DNA of 45,134 bases from NCBI GenBank assembly GCA_001916715.1, contig MNSZ01000052.1, positions 1 to 45,134 of the forward strand, written 5' to 3'. Source of the DNA: Firmicutes bacterium CAG:24053_14 (GTDB lineage Bacteria; Bacillota; Clostridia; Oscillospirales; Oscillospiraceae). Each line of letters begins with the position of its first letter. The first letter of the stretch is position 1. A program made the position numbers and the translations under genes. A model generated the notes under the pieces. It worked only from the letters and a program-made list of their open reading frames with translations. It had not been told where the DNA came from and did not search any database. Positions 34,302 to 43,790 of the stretch are shown in pieces.

Positions 34302-35216
34302 GTGAAAATTGAGTATTTCGGATATTTTTGCGAAGTTGTTGAGTCACAGGGCATTTCACTTGCGGCTCAAAAGATGTACATTTCTCAGCAGGGCTTGAGC
34401 AAGGCTCTCAACGTCATTGAAAGTGAGCTCGGAACAACATTGCTTAACCGCAACCGGAACAGCGGCAGCGTCTCGCTTACTGCCGAAGGACAGATCTTTT
34501 ATGATTATGCCTCGAGCATTTGGAAAGAATACAGCCGGATGTGTACTGTTTTTCAGTCGCTCAAGGACAAACAGTCCGGCGGAGAAAAGGTCACGATTTG
34601 CGGCACAAAGTTTCTTCTTAACAATGTCCTCACGCCTGTGTTTCACACGATGACAGCTGCCGGAAAGGAGCTTCCGCAAATTCTTGAAAAATCAATAGAT
34701 GAGATTTTCTCGGGACTTGATTCCCAGCCTTCCAATCAGCTCAATATCGTAAACATTCCCGAGTACACTTTTTCCGAGATCAAGCGCAACTCCGACCTTT
34801 GCTTCGTTGCTCTGTATTCTTCATCGCTGATGGCTTATCTTTATAAGAACAACCCTATGTCGAGCAAAAAATGCATAAGCCTTGATGAGCTCAGCACCGT
34901 GCCTCTCGCGATCTATCAGGATGACAATCTTCTTGAAATGCTTCACCATTTGCTCGGCACCGATAAGCTCGGCAACATTAAGTTCAGCACATCCAATGCA
35001 AGAGCCATCCGTCAATTCATGCGTGAAAATCAGTGCATAAGCATAACCGATTCTTACTTGGAGCGGTTTGACAAACGCAGCAGCTTTATCGGCATTCCTC
35101 TTAAAAAGAGCATTGTGATACATCAGGGCTTCATTTACAGCAGAAAAAATCCGCCTTCTACAAACGCCATGCAAATGATCGACACCATAACAAAAATCGT
35201 CGGCAATCTTAAATAA
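34302..35216 (+). CDS. LysR family transcription regulator
   Basis: 304 residues from GTG 34302 (AGGGAGG eight bases upstream; an ATG at 34266 would add a stretch unlike the family). N-terminal HTH: KIEYFGYFCEVVESQGISLAAQKMYISQQGLSKALNVIESELGTTLLNR. The C-terminal effector domain is of the usual size. It is divergent from the etf/CoA-transferase group and precedes the transporters, so it probably controls one or both. Confidence 0.9.
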   Translation: MKIEYFGYFCEVVESQGISLAAQKMYISQQGLSKALNVIESELGTTLLNRNRNSGSVSLTAEGQIFYDYASSIWKEYSRMCTVFQSLKDKQSGGEKVTICGTKFLLNNVLTPVFHTMTAAGKELPQILEKSIDEIFSGLDSQPSNQLNIVNIPEYTFSEIKRNSDLCFVALYSSSLMAYLYKNNPMSSKKCISLDELSTVPLAIYQDDNLLEMLHHLLGTDKLGNIKFSTSNARAIRQFMRENQCISITDSYLERFDKRSSFIGIPLKKSIVIHQGFIYSRKNPPSTNAMQMIDTITKIVGNLK

Positions 35217-35234
35217 GCAATTGTTTCGGTGCGC

Positions 35235-35266
35235 TCCGGAGTTCTTTATGAACTCCGGATATTTTT
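35235..35266 (+). terminator. Terminator of the lysR gene
   Basis: TCCGGAGTTC and GAACTCCGGA around TTTAT, followed by TATTTTTAT. It overlaps the end of the convergent transporter gene. Confidence 0.85.
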
Positions 35267-36659
35267 ATACTCCAAGAATTCTGATTATCAGCGGTGTCCA
35301 AACCGCAACGAATGCGCACAGTGCGACCGACGGAACAAGTCCTGCCTTCGCCATATCGGCAGAGCTGTAATAGCCGTAGTCAAAGCTCAATGCAGATATC
35401 GGATTTATGGGGAGCAGATACGTTCCGGCAGCAACAATCGTAATTATCAGCGTCGGGACCGCTGCCGAAATTCCCATCGGCACGCACACCGCGGCAACAG
35501 CCGGTACGAACAGGCTTATTATCGCCGGAGCGACAGGGAAGAAGGTCTGCAGCAGGTAGGCAAATACGCCGACTATAAAGAACACAAGGATAATGTTCAG
35601 ATTCATGACGCCGCTTGCAAGGAACAGCTTTGACAGATATGCAGCGCCGCCTGTCTTTGCAACAATTGTTCCGAGTGAGAGTATCGCGCCGAACATAAGA
35701 ATTATGTTCCAGGGAACAGACTCTTCAAACTGCTTCCATGTCAGTATGTTTATGCCGGGCATGAACATCACCACAAAGCCGATTATGGAAACGACCGTAA
35801 CATCCAGCGCCGGGAACCATGTTCCGAGGATCCACAGGACCGGCATGGCAACCAGCATGAATAGGACCTTCTTTTCATAAGCCGAAATTTTGCCTGCATT
35901 TTCTGCTTCTTCTCTTATTGATGCCGAGCATTCTTCGTTTATGGCCTCGGGTTTGAATATCTTCACAAGGCAGATCCAGCATACAAGAGTAGCTACGATC
36001 GCCGTGGGCAGTCCGACCGCCATCCACTGAAGAAATGTCAGCGGCTTTCCGGCAATGGACTCGAAAACTCCCATAGCCAGCACATTGAAGGAGCTTCCCG
36101 CAGGGGTGGCCATGCCTCCGTTAACGGCTGCAAACGGTATGCCTATCATCAGGCACTTTCCAAGCCTTGAGGAACCGGGCTTAGCGCCGACGGCTTTAAG
36201 GACAGGCTGAGCAAGACCGAGAAACAATACCGTAACCGGCACATTGCTCATAACGGACGAAAGAAGAGCTGCCGCCGCCATATATGCAAGGACGAGTTTT
36301 TCCGCACTGCTTCCTGCCCAACGCAGGAGCTTATTTATAAGACGAAGTGTAAGCTTTGTGTTCATAACCGCTGCCGTAAGGCAGAAAACGGTTATAACAA
36401 AAATCACAGAGCTGTTTGAGAATCCGACAAAGACACTCGCCATGTCGCTTACGCCAAGAAGAACCAGCATCACAAGTGCCAGCAGCCCCGTAACGCCGAA
36501 CGGCAGTGTGTTGGATATCCACAGGATGCTTGCCATTCCAAGAACGCCAAGCGCCGTGATGCCTTCATGGCTCAGTTCCTCAGATCCCGGCAAAAGGTAA
36601 GTTACCGTCACGCATATTGCTGCAAGTATCACGCCTATCAGACTTTTGCCTTTCATCAT
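35265..36659 (-). CDS. SLC13/DASS-type anion (dicarboxylate?) transporter
   Basis: 464 residues from the ATG at 36659, preceded by AAGGAAGTG; a longer in-frame start at 36707 lacks a ribosome binding site and lies in a hairpin. At least 11 membrane helices and the family hallmarks: SNSSVIFVITVFCLTAAVM, SNVPVTVLF (the SNT-type substrate loop), GGMATPAGSSFNVLAMG, and a second half with INPISALSFDYG. The DASS family carries di- and tricarboxylates or sulfate with Na+. Substrate unknown; context suggests an organic acid. Confidence 0.85.
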   Translation of the reverse strand: MMKGKSLIGVILAAICVTVTYLLPGSEELSHEGITALGVLGMASILWISNTLPFGVTGLLALVMLVLLGVSDMASVFVGFSNSSVIFVITVFCLTAAVMNTKLTLRLINKLLRWAGSSAEKLVLAYMAAAALLSSVMSNVPVTVLFLGLAQPVLKAVGAKPGSSRLGKCLMIGIPFAAVNGGMATPAGSSFNVLAMGVFESIAGKPLTFLQWMAVGLPTAIVATLVCWICLVKIFKPEAINEECSASIREEAENAGKISAYEKKVLFMLVAMPVLWILGTWFPALDVTVVSIIGFVVMFMPGINILTWKQFEESVPWNIILMFGAILSLGTIVAKTGGAAYLSKLFLASGVMNLNIILVFFIVGVFAYLLQTFFPVAPAIISLFVPAVAAVCVPMGISAAVPTLIITIVAAGTYLLPINPISALSFDYGYYSSADMAKAGLVPSVALCAFVAVWTPLIIRILGV

Positions 36660-36678
36660 TGATTCACTTCCTTTTAGA

Positions 36679-36709
36679 ATTTGCCCTGACCGATATAGCC
36701 AGGGCAAAT
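36679..36709 (-). promoter_or_regulatory. Intercistronic hairpin between MFS and SLC13 genes
   Basis: ATTTGCCCTG and CAGGGCAAAT form a 10-bp stem with an 11-base loop, with no T run on the minus strand. It may stabilise or process the shared mRNA rather than end it. Confidence 0.4.
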
Positions 36710-36721
36710 ATTTCGTGTTTT

Positions 36722-37987
36722 TCAGTTGTTTGAGTTCTTCGGGATCTTAACCATGACGGCAAGTGCAGCGGTTACAACGAGGATGACGGCTGCAACGATG
36801 TACACGCCGACATAAGTGCCGGTGTTGTCAAACACCACTCCGGCAATGAGCGGAAGGGTGGATGAGAAAATGGTGGTGGTCAGCTGTGCAACGCCGATGT
36901 TCTTTGCGAAGCTTGCATTTCCGAAATAGTTGCTGATCGCAACAGGCATGGTAGTCGTTACGCCGCCGAAGCCGAGGCCAAGCAGCAGATAGTAAGCTAC
37001 CATCATCGCCTGGCTCTTGGCAAATGCAGAGCAGAGAGTGCCGACTGCAATGATCAAGAGGTAAACTGCCATCATTCGGGTAGGCTCGACCTTGTCGCCG
37101 ATAGGGCCGACGGAAAGCTTGCCGACCATGTTTGCAATGCCCATGTAGGAAACCGCAGCAACGATAGCCGCGCTTTCAAAGCCCTGGGTCGTGAAGTGCT
37201 TAACGGCTGCCGCAGAGTTGAGGCTGTACAGGCAAAATGCGCCGGTAGCCGCAAGAGCAATGAACCAGAAGTTGCGGTTTTTGAGAACCGCCTTGTGGTC
37301 ATAGACTTCGCTGGTCTTATACACCCTGGAGAATTTCTGAGCTGCCGCAACTGCGGAACCCGGCTCGATGCCGTCGGGATACTGACCCTTGTCTGAGGGC
37401 TTATCCACAACGAGAGCCACAGCTATAATGATTACCACAACACCGAGACCTGCAACGAGGAGCCATGCATCCTGCCAGCGACCGGTGCTTGCAACGATTG
37501 AATTGAGTATACGCGGGGAAATGAACGAGCCGATTGCGCCTATAACCGTCGCGATCGACATGGCGAGCGCACGCTTCTGAACGAACCATGCACTGACCGA
37601 AGTCTGCATGGTGACCTGACCTGCCATCTGGCTGCCTATTGAGAGAATAACGCCGAAAGCAATGAGATATCCGATCGTGGTCTTAACGACAAAAGCCATG
37701 AGCAGACCGCCGATGATAAGCAGCAGACCGCCGACGATAAAGGTTTTCTTCTGGCCATACTTAGTTATGAACTGACCGATCAGCGGAGCGGGAATGCCCT
37801 GGCACAGAACAAACAAAGTAAAGCCTAAGCCCATAAGCGTTGCATTCATGTTCATGCTGGAGTCCGCCATCATCAGAGGATTTACGACGGAAGCTCCTAC
37901 GAGAATAAATCCGCTGGAGCATAAGAACATGATGCCGATGGCTACAAGCAGTATCCATCCATAAAAGTTTTTCTTTTCTGCATTCAT
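36722..37987 (-). CDS. MFS transporter of the oxalate/formate antiporter (OFA) type
   Basis: 421 residues, 12 predicted membrane helices. The cytoplasmic loop 2-3 motif is KYGQKKTF and the first helix pattern FYGWILLVAIGIMFLCSSGF is common in OFA-type monocarboxylate antiporters. GAAAGGACT-type ribosome binding site. First of two transporter genes on this strand. The family imports or exchanges small carboxylates, which fits the neighbouring CoA-transferase. Confidence 0.87.
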   Translation of the reverse strand: MNAEKKNFYGWILLVAIGIMFLCSSGFILVGASVVNPLMMADSSMNMNATLMGLGFTLFVLCQGIPAPLIGQFITKYGQKKTFIVGGLLLIIGGLLMAFVVKTTIGYLIAFGVILSIGSQMAGQVTMQTSVSAWFVQKRALAMSIATVIGAIGSFISPRILNSIVASTGRWQDAWLLVAGLGVVVIIIAVALVVDKPSDKGQYPDGIEPGSAVAAAQKFSRVYKTSEVYDHKAVLKNRNFWFIALAATGAFCLYSLNSAAAVKHFTTQGFESAAIVAAVSYMGIANMVGKLSVGPIGDKVEPTRMMAVYLLIIAVGTLCSAFAKSQAMMVAYYLLLGLGFGGVTTTMPVAISNYFGNASFAKNIGVAQLTTTIFSSTLPLIAGVVFDNTGTYVGVYIVAAVILVVTAALAVMVKIPKNSNN

Positions 37988-38667
37988 AGTTGATAGTCCT
38001 TTCGGTTTCCCAAAACTGTTGTCTCTACTATTTCATCCAGAACCGCTCGGCCGCCGCTGAACTGGCATTGAAATCAATTTACTTAAAAAGTTTGTGGTAT
38101 TTTTGACTGTTAAAAGATTAGCATAAAAGTGTCTATATATCAAACAAAACATTGTTTTAAACCTTACAACTTTTCGTGACAAATCGCACAAATGATCGAA
38201 ATCTAACACAACAATTTCCGTCATTTTCACTTTTTAGTTAATTTTTTGACTATGAAAAGCAGACCGCCGCTTAATTAATATTCCGTCAAATTTAATTTAC
38301 AAAACAATTTAACAGGAGTTTTGCAAGCACATTCCCCAGCTTCAAGCCCGGGAGCGGCTCGATCGGGGATCCCTTGTGAAATTTTTCATTCCACATGGGT
38401 GATTCGCTCGAGTTTCGGCCGCACATTTTGTCCCAGGGTACAAGCAAAAAGCCGTCCACAGTTGGGATTGCTCCCGGCCGTGGACAGTTCTGTATATATA
38501 GAAAATAATAATTTATCGTTTATATTCTTATAACGATTGTTATTTTACCAAGCCCAGTCTTTTCCGACCATGGCCGCATCAAATCCGGGCATACAATTTG
38601 CTTATGGTCGAAAATGTTCGGAGTATCCCCGTTTCGTGCCAAAAACATTCCAAGAACGGCAACAAAT
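37988..38667. other. AT-rich gene-free stretch
   Basis: No supported gene in about 680 bases. It should contain the MFS promoter (minus strand). Near 38446-38488 GTCCACAG and CCGTGGAC can pair weakly. A 65-codon minus-strand frame at 38033-38230 has no ribosome binding site and no family resemblance. Confidence 0.5.
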
Positions 38668-38706
38668 AAAAAAATACCGTTGCTGATATTGTATCAACAA
38701 CGGTAA
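38668..38706 (-). terminator. Terminator of initiator tRNA-Met
   Basis: On the minus strand ACCGTTG..TGATA pairs with TATCA..CAACGGT and is followed by ATTTTTTT. Confidence 0.8.
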
Positions 38707-38712
38707 CTGATT

Positions 38713-38789
<77 letters not shown>

Positions 38790-38870
38790 ATATCCGATGC
38801 TCCTTAGAGCTTATATATAATACCACATGCAGCGGCACAAGTCAATACCCTTTTGTGTTATTCAGGCTAA

Positions 38871-38904
38871 TGATTCCGGGCAGGCTTTTGCCTGCCCGGG
38901 ATCG
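38871..38904 (-). terminator. Terminator-like hairpin after psuG
   Basis: GATTCCGGGCAGGC and GCCTGCCCGGGATC pair with one mismatch and a TTTT loop. No clear T tract follows on the minus strand. Confidence 0.5.
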
Positions 38905-38914
38905 CAGGTCTATT

Positions 38915-39826
38915 TTACTTGCACAGCTCTGCTGCGGTCTTTGATGCGACGATGGCGTTATTGAGAACGAGCTGGATATTGCTCTCAAGCGAGTCGCCTC
39001 CGGTCAGCTCGACCACGCGGGCCAGCAGGAACGGAGTGGTCTCCTTGCCGTGGATGCCCTGCTCCTTGCTCTCGGCAACCGCCTGCTCGATGGCTGCGTC
39101 GATAACGGCCTTGTCCATCGCGTACTGCTCGGGGATGGGATTGGTGACGAGCATGCCGCCCTTCATGCCCAGCTCCTGCTGCGCCTTGAACATTGCGGCC
39201 AGCTGCGCCGGAGTATCGACGCGGTAGTCAACGCCGAAGCCGCTGGAGCGAGTGTAGAACGCAGGCAGCTCGTCCGTGCCGTAGCCGATGACTGGAACGC
39301 CCTTGGTCTCGAGGTACTCGAGCGTAAGGCCGAGGTCGAGGATGCTCTTTGCTCCTGCGCACACGACCATTACCGGCGTGCCTGCAAGCTCTTCGAGGTC
39401 GGCGGAGATGTCCATGGTGGTCTCGGCACCGCGGTGTACGCCGCCGATGCCGCCGGTCGCGAACACCTTGATGCCGGCCATGTGTGCGATGATCATGGTC
39501 GTTGTGACGGTCGTTGCGCCGTCTGCGCCGCGTGCGACGATCGCTGCCAGGTCGCGGCGCGAAACCTTCGCGACCTTGCGGCCGGATTTGCCCAGATACT
39601 CGATCTCCTCGGGGGACAGGCCTGCCTTGAGTCTGCCGCCGATGATCGCGATCGTTGCAGGAACCGCGCCGTTTTCGCGTATCGTTTTCTCAACGAGCAT
39701 AGCTGTTTCCACGTTTTTGGGATAAGGCATGCCGTGGGAAATAATCGTGCTCTCAAGTGCTACGACGGGCTTGCCGTCTGCAAGGGCCTGCTGAACTTCG
39801 GGTGAGATGTCAAGATATTTATTCAT
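38915..39826 (-). CDS. psuG: Pseudouridine-5'-phosphate glycosidase
   Basis: 303 residues, family length. Conserved VALESTIISHGMPYPKNVETA, GLSPEEIEYL, KVSRRDLA, ATGGIGGVHRGAETTMDISADL and VCAGAKSILDLGLTLEYLET, the last holding the Lys that forms the ring-opened sugar adduct. It cleaves pseudouridine-5-phosphate to uracil and ribose-5-phosphate. No PsuK kinase or nucleoside transporter is next to it. Upstream begins repeat array C. Confidence 0.95.
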   Translation of the reverse strand: MNKYLDISPEVQQALADGKPVVALESTIISHGMPYPKNVETAMLVEKTIRENGAVPATIAIIGGRLKAGLSPEEIEYLGKSGRKVAKVSRRDLAAIVARGADGATTVTTTMIIAHMAGIKVFATGGIGGVHRGAETTMDISADLEELAGTPVMVVCAGAKSILDLGLTLEYLETKGVPVIGYGTDELPAFYTRSSGFGVDYRVDTPAQLAAMFKAQQELGMKGGMLVTNPIPEQYAMDKAVIDAAIEQAVAESKEQGIHGKETTPFLLARVVELTGGDSLESNIQLVLNNAIVASKTAAELCK

Positions 39827-39893
39827 AGCTAAACTCCTTCTTTTTCATTTCTGAAAAGTGTATTATACACACGAAATCCCATCCTGTCAAGTC

Positions 39894-40752
39894 TTTTTAG
39901 TGGCGAATTTTTAGAGGCGCATTGGGGCAACTACGGATACGGTTATTGCTGTGTCCCGGTTCGGGACTGCTGACAAAACCGTGGTTGCCTCGCGGCCCAG
40001 TAGTGCGCTGCTTATTTTTCCGCCGCACTATTGTAGGGAACAGGCTTGCCTGTTCCGCTTGTCGTGGTTTCTTCCGCACCTACCGGTCGGGATACCGCAA
40101 TATATGTATTGGTATCAGCGTTGATGCGCCACTAAAAACCTTTGGTGACGGATGAGGCGTTATTAAATCTGCGGTGCTAACCGCCACATTTTTTCAGTGG
40201 CGCGTTTTTTAGAGGCGCTTTTTTAGAGGCGCTTTAGCGTTGTACCGATACATTTATTGCGTCAGCCCGACCAGTGGATGACGGCGAAACCGTTACAAGC
40301 GGAACGGATAAATCCGTTCCCTACGGCTATGGATTTTGGTGCAGGTAAAACCGTTACATATAGCAACAAAGTAGCGCCTACGGCGCGGATTTATTTACAC
40401 CTCATCTGCCGCAAGCGGTTTTTTAGAGGCGCGTCAGCACTGATACCGATACGGTTTTTGCGTCAGCCCGACCGGAAAGTGCCGACAAAACCATAACACG
40501 CGGAACGGATAAATCCGTTCCCTGGCTGCAGCAGAGAGCTGATAGCTGATAGTTGATAGGTTTGATGTGCGCTTTAATTCAACCCCTCGGCAGCAAAGCT
40601 GCCTGCTCCCCTTGACAGGTGAGCCAATGGGGTGTGCTGCAAAACACTGCAGTGCAATTGTGTCACGCGAAACGTCACGGTTTCCTACGCAGTTCCGAAC
40701 CGGGCTACCAGAGATATACGTATCCGTGACTGCGTCAATTCGCCTCTAAAAA
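39894..40752. repeat. Composite array of dispersed inverted-repeat elements, locus C
   Basis: First unit 39894-40138 (245 bp), TTTTTAGTGGCG..CGCCACTAAAAA, with a palindrome GGAACAGGCTTGCCTGTTCC at 40037-40056. Then a linker with TTGGTGACGGATGAGG, more units opening TTTTTTAGAGGCGC at about 40206, 40221 and 40421, palindromes at 40301-40320 and 40502-40521, a 54-bp segment at 40365-40418 identical to one in locus D, and the right end CGCCTCTAAAAA inside the phoR stop. No gene lies in this 919-base gap. Confidence 0.8.
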
Positions 40753-42395
40753 GAAACGGTGATGACGGTGCCTTTGCCGGGGGCGGAGGCGACGCTTATT
40801 TTTGCGTTGTGCAGCGCGGCGGCGTGCTTTACGATCGAAAGTCCGAGGCCTGTGCCGCCGACCTCCTTGGAGTGGCTCTTGTCAACGCGGTAGAAGCGCT
40901 CGAAAATGCGCTCCTGCTGCTCGGGCGGAATGCCGATGCCGTTATCCTCGACCGTCAGCAGCGCCGAGCCGCCCTCGCGCCGGACGTTGACTTTGACAAA
41001 GCCGCCGGGGCGGTTATATTTGATGGCGTTTTCGCAGAGGTTGTGAACTATCGCGTCGAGAAGCTGCGGAATGCCGTTTACGACGGCGCTCTCACCGCTT
41101 ACGGAGAGCGAAACCTGCGCGCTTTCGGCCGCCTGCGAGAGGTTATCGGCCTGTCGGCGCGCGACGGCGAGCAGATCAACGTCCTCGCGCTGCATATCCT
41201 CCGCGCCCTCGTCGAGGTGCGAGAGCTTGATGATGTCCTCGATGAGCGCGATCATGCGCTTTGCCTCGGACTGGATCTGGCTGAGAAAATGCGGAACGTC
41301 CTCGGGCTTGACGATGCCGTTTGCCAGAAGCTCCGCGCAGCCGGAGATGGTGTGCAGCGGCGACTTCAGCTCGTGCGAGACGTTGGCGGAGAACTCGCGG
41401 CGCAGCTGCTCGGCCTGCTCCTTCTCGGTGGTATCGAGCATCAGGAGCACGGCGCCGGTGACCTTATCGCCGGAGGTGACGGGGCTTGCGTAGAGCCTGT
41501 AGCTCACGCCGCCGAGGCACGCGTGCGCCTCGCAGTGCTCGCCGCCGAGCGCCTTTTCGGCAAGCTCGCGCAGCTGCGGCACGGCGCTGACGGCGCGGAT
41601 ATCCTTGCCGATGCAGTAGCGGCTTATGTCGAGGATGTGCGTTGCCGAGCGATTGATGCTCAGCACGCTGCCCTGCTCGTTGAGCAGGACCAGGCCCTCG
41701 GTCATGTTGCCGGTCGCGGCCTCGAACTCGTCGCGGCGGCGGCGCAGCTCGGTCTCCTGCTCGCGCAGCTGATTTTGCTGGCTTCTGAGCTTATCGGTCA
41801 GCGGCTCAAGCTCGGGGTAGGTCTCGATCCTGTCGGCATTGTCAAGGCTCAGCTCGTTGAGGGGCCTTACGATGCGCTTTGACATGCGCGAGGCCAAAAG
41901 CAGCGACAGCAGCAGCGCAAGCAGCGCAATGATGATGACCGGCTGGATCATACCCAGGATCAGCGTCAGCGGCGTGTACTGCATGTCCGAAATGCGCACG
42001 ACCGAGCCGTCGGACAGGCGGTCGGCGGAATATAGCTGGCGCTCCATGAGCGTCGTGGAGTAGCGCATGCTCTCGCCGTGGCCGGTTTTCAGCGCCTGCT
42101 GCACCTCTTCGCGGTCGGCGTGGTTTTCCATGCCCGACTGCTGCGCCTGGCTGTCGTATAATACCGTACCGTCGGCGGCGATCCAGGTTATGCGGCAGCC
42201 GTCGACGTTCATATCACTGAAATAATCCGCGCCGGCGGACTCGACGCCCTGCGCGGCAAGGTGGGTCTGCATGTTCAGCTGATCCATCTGCTTGTTTGAA
42301 AAATACTCGTAAAGCACGCCCGTGATGAGCACGAACGACGCCAGCAGCACCACGGCCGCAACGGCGAAGGTCGAACGAAAAATACGTTTCGTCAT
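40746..42395 (-). CDS. PhoR-like sensor histidine kinase
   Basis: 549 residues. Membrane helices near 10-31 and 145-168 enclose an extracytoplasmic sensor of ~110 residues; then a HAMP-like linker, coiled coil (SQQNQLREQETELRRRRDEF), a PAS domain (~222-325), dimerisation helix with phospho-acceptor H341 (NVSHELKSPL), and a HATPase with NLCENAIKYN, DNGIGIP and GGTGLGLSIVKH. PhoR/VicK-type layout. It follows the response regulator by three bases. The stop TAG is part of repeat C. Phosphate sensing is plausible but not proven; pst is not adjacent. Confidence 0.9.
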   Translation of the reverse strand: MTKRIFRSTFAVAAVVLLASFVLITGVLYEYFSNKQMDQLNMQTHLAAQGVESAGADYFSDMNVDGCRITWIAADGTVLYDSQAQQSGMENHADREEVQQALKTGHGESMRYSTTLMERQLYSADRLSDGSVVRISDMQYTPLTLILGMIQPVIIIALLALLLSLLLASRMSKRIVRPLNELSLDNADRIETYPELEPLTDKLRSQQNQLREQETELRRRRDEFEAATGNMTEGLVLLNEQGSVLSINRSATHILDISRYCIGKDIRAVSAVPQLRELAEKALGGEHCEAHACLGGVSYRLYASPVTSGDKVTGAVLLMLDTTEKEQAEQLRREFSANVSHELKSPLHTISGCAELLANGIVKPEDVPHFLSQIQSEAKRMIALIEDIIKLSHLDEGAEDMQREDVDLLAVARRQADNLSQAAESAQVSLSVSGESAVVNGIPQLLDAIVHNLCENAIKYNRPGGFVKVNVRREGGSALLTVEDNGIGIPPEQQERIFERFYRVDKSHSKEVGGTGLGLSIVKHAAALHNAKISVASAPGKGTVITVSF

Positions 42396-42398
42396 ATG

Positions 42399-43076
42399 CT
42401 ACACCTCCAGCTTATAGCCCACGCCGCGAACGGTGCGGATGTACTTGCCGCAGGCGCCGAGCTTCTGGCGCAGCGTGCCGACGTGGACGTCAACCGTGCG
42501 CGTTTCGCCCAGGAAATCCTCGCTCCAGACCGAGGACAGCAGCTGCTCGCGCGTGAACGCCCGGCCGGGGCTTGTCATGAATGTGCGCAGCAGCTCGAAC
42601 TCCTTGAGCGTGAGCTGGACACGGATGCCGTCGGCTGTAACGATGTGCTCACCGAGGTTCATCTCAAGGCCGCCGACGCGGATCAGCTGCTGCTTTTCCG
42701 CCGCGCGGCCGCTGCGGCGCAGCACTGCGCGAACCCGCGAGGCCATCTCCATCATGCCGAACGGCTTTGCAAGATAGTCATCCGCGCCGAGGTCAAGGCC
42801 GATGACCTTATCGTACTCGTTGCCCTTGGCCGTCGCCATAATGACCGGAATGTCGGCCGTGCGCGCGTCGGCTTTCAGGCGCTTGAGAATGGATATGCCG
42901 TCCTCGCCCGGCAGCATGATGTCAAGCATTATAAGCTCCGGAGTGTCGTCTGCAAGAGCGGCATAGAACTCCCTTGCGTTTTCAAAGCCCACTGCCCGGA
43001 ATCCCGAGGCGCTGAGCGTGTATATCATCAGATCGCGGATGCCTGCGTCGTCTTCAACACAAAATATCATTGTCAT
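42399..43076 (-). CDS. PhoB/OmpR-type response regulator
   Basis: 225 residues. Receiver domain with acidic pocket E8-D9-D10, phosphorylation site D52 (MLDIMLPGEDG) and K104 (AKPF). C-terminal winged helix (LTLKEFELLRTFMTSPGRAFTREQLL, then VDVHVGTLRQKLG and VRGVGYKLEV). It is the partner of the kinase downstream. Its promoter should lie in the ~75 bases before repeat D. Confidence 0.93.
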   Translation of the reverse strand: MTMIFCVEDDAGIRDLMIYTLSASGFRAVGFENAREFYAALADDTPELIMLDIMLPGEDGISILKRLKADARTADIPVIMATAKGNEYDKVIGLDLGADDYLAKPFGMMEMASRVRAVLRRSGRAAEKQQLIRVGGLEMNLGEHIVTADGIRVQLTLKEFELLRTFMTSPGRAFTREQLLSSVWSEDFLGETRTVDVHVGTLRQKLGACGKYIRTVRGVGYKLEV

Positions 43077-43151
43077 TACCTCGCTTCGCCTTAATTTTAA
43101 ATGTAAAGCGTAATGTAAAATACCATCCCAATGTAAAATCCCCGTAAATTC

Positions 43152-43790
43152 TTTTTAGTGGCGCATTTTTAGAGGCGATTTGGCGCAGCTACGGATACAT
43201 GTATCTCTGGTAGCCCGGTTCGGAACAATGGAAAAAACCGTGTTTACCTCGCGCTACATAAGTGCGTTGCTGAGTTTCGCACCGCACCTTGTAGGGAACG
43301 GATTTATCCGTTCCGCGTGTTATGGTTTTGTCGGTACTTTCCGGTCGGGCTGACGCGAAAACCGTATCGGTATCAGTGCTGACGCGCCTCTAAAATGCCT
43401 TCCCCTGCGTAGCTTGAGGGGAAGGTGTCACCTTGGTGACGGATGAGGTGTTATTTTAATCTTTGCCGTCAGGCAAACACATTATTTCAGTGGCGCTTTT
43501 TTAGAGGCGCATTCACATTGTACAAATACATATATTGCGGTATCCCGACCGGGAGCTGCCGACGAAACCGATACATATTGTAACAAAGTAGCGCCTACGG
43601 CGCGGATTTATTTACACCTCATCTGCCGCAAGCGGCATCTTCCCCTCAGGCTCCGCAAGGGGAAGACAATGGGTTGTGCTGCAAAATTTAGCAGCCACTT
43701 ATGTAGCGCGAGAGTTTTACTGTTTCGTCGGTAACTTCGACACCGGGCAACCGCAATAAACGTATCGGTAGCTGCGTCAATTCGATTCGA
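43152..43790. repeat. Composite array of dispersed inverted-repeat elements, locus D
   Basis: First unit 43152-43395 (244 bp), TTTTTAGTGGCG..CGCCTCTAAAA, with palindrome GGAACGGATTTATCCGTTCC at 43295-43314, the same 143-base offset from the left end as in locus C. It is followed by a linker with a GGTGACGGATGAGG box, a second TTTTTTAGAGGCGC end (about 43498-43510), the 54-bp segment shared with C (43582-43635), a CTTCCCC..GGGGAAG hairpin, and a right arm that ends over the acetyltransferase stop (GCGTCAATTCGATTCGAAAAA). No gene lies in this 700-base gap. Confidence 0.8.

Noticed and set aside
38033..38230. 65-codon minus-strand frame upstream of the MFS gene
   Set aside because: AT-rich, no ribosome binding site and no family resemblance; more likely promoter DNA.
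39894..43790. Possible CRISPR array
   Set aside because: Repeats are long, inverted and irregularly spaced; there are no regular repeat-spacer units and no cas genes in the window.
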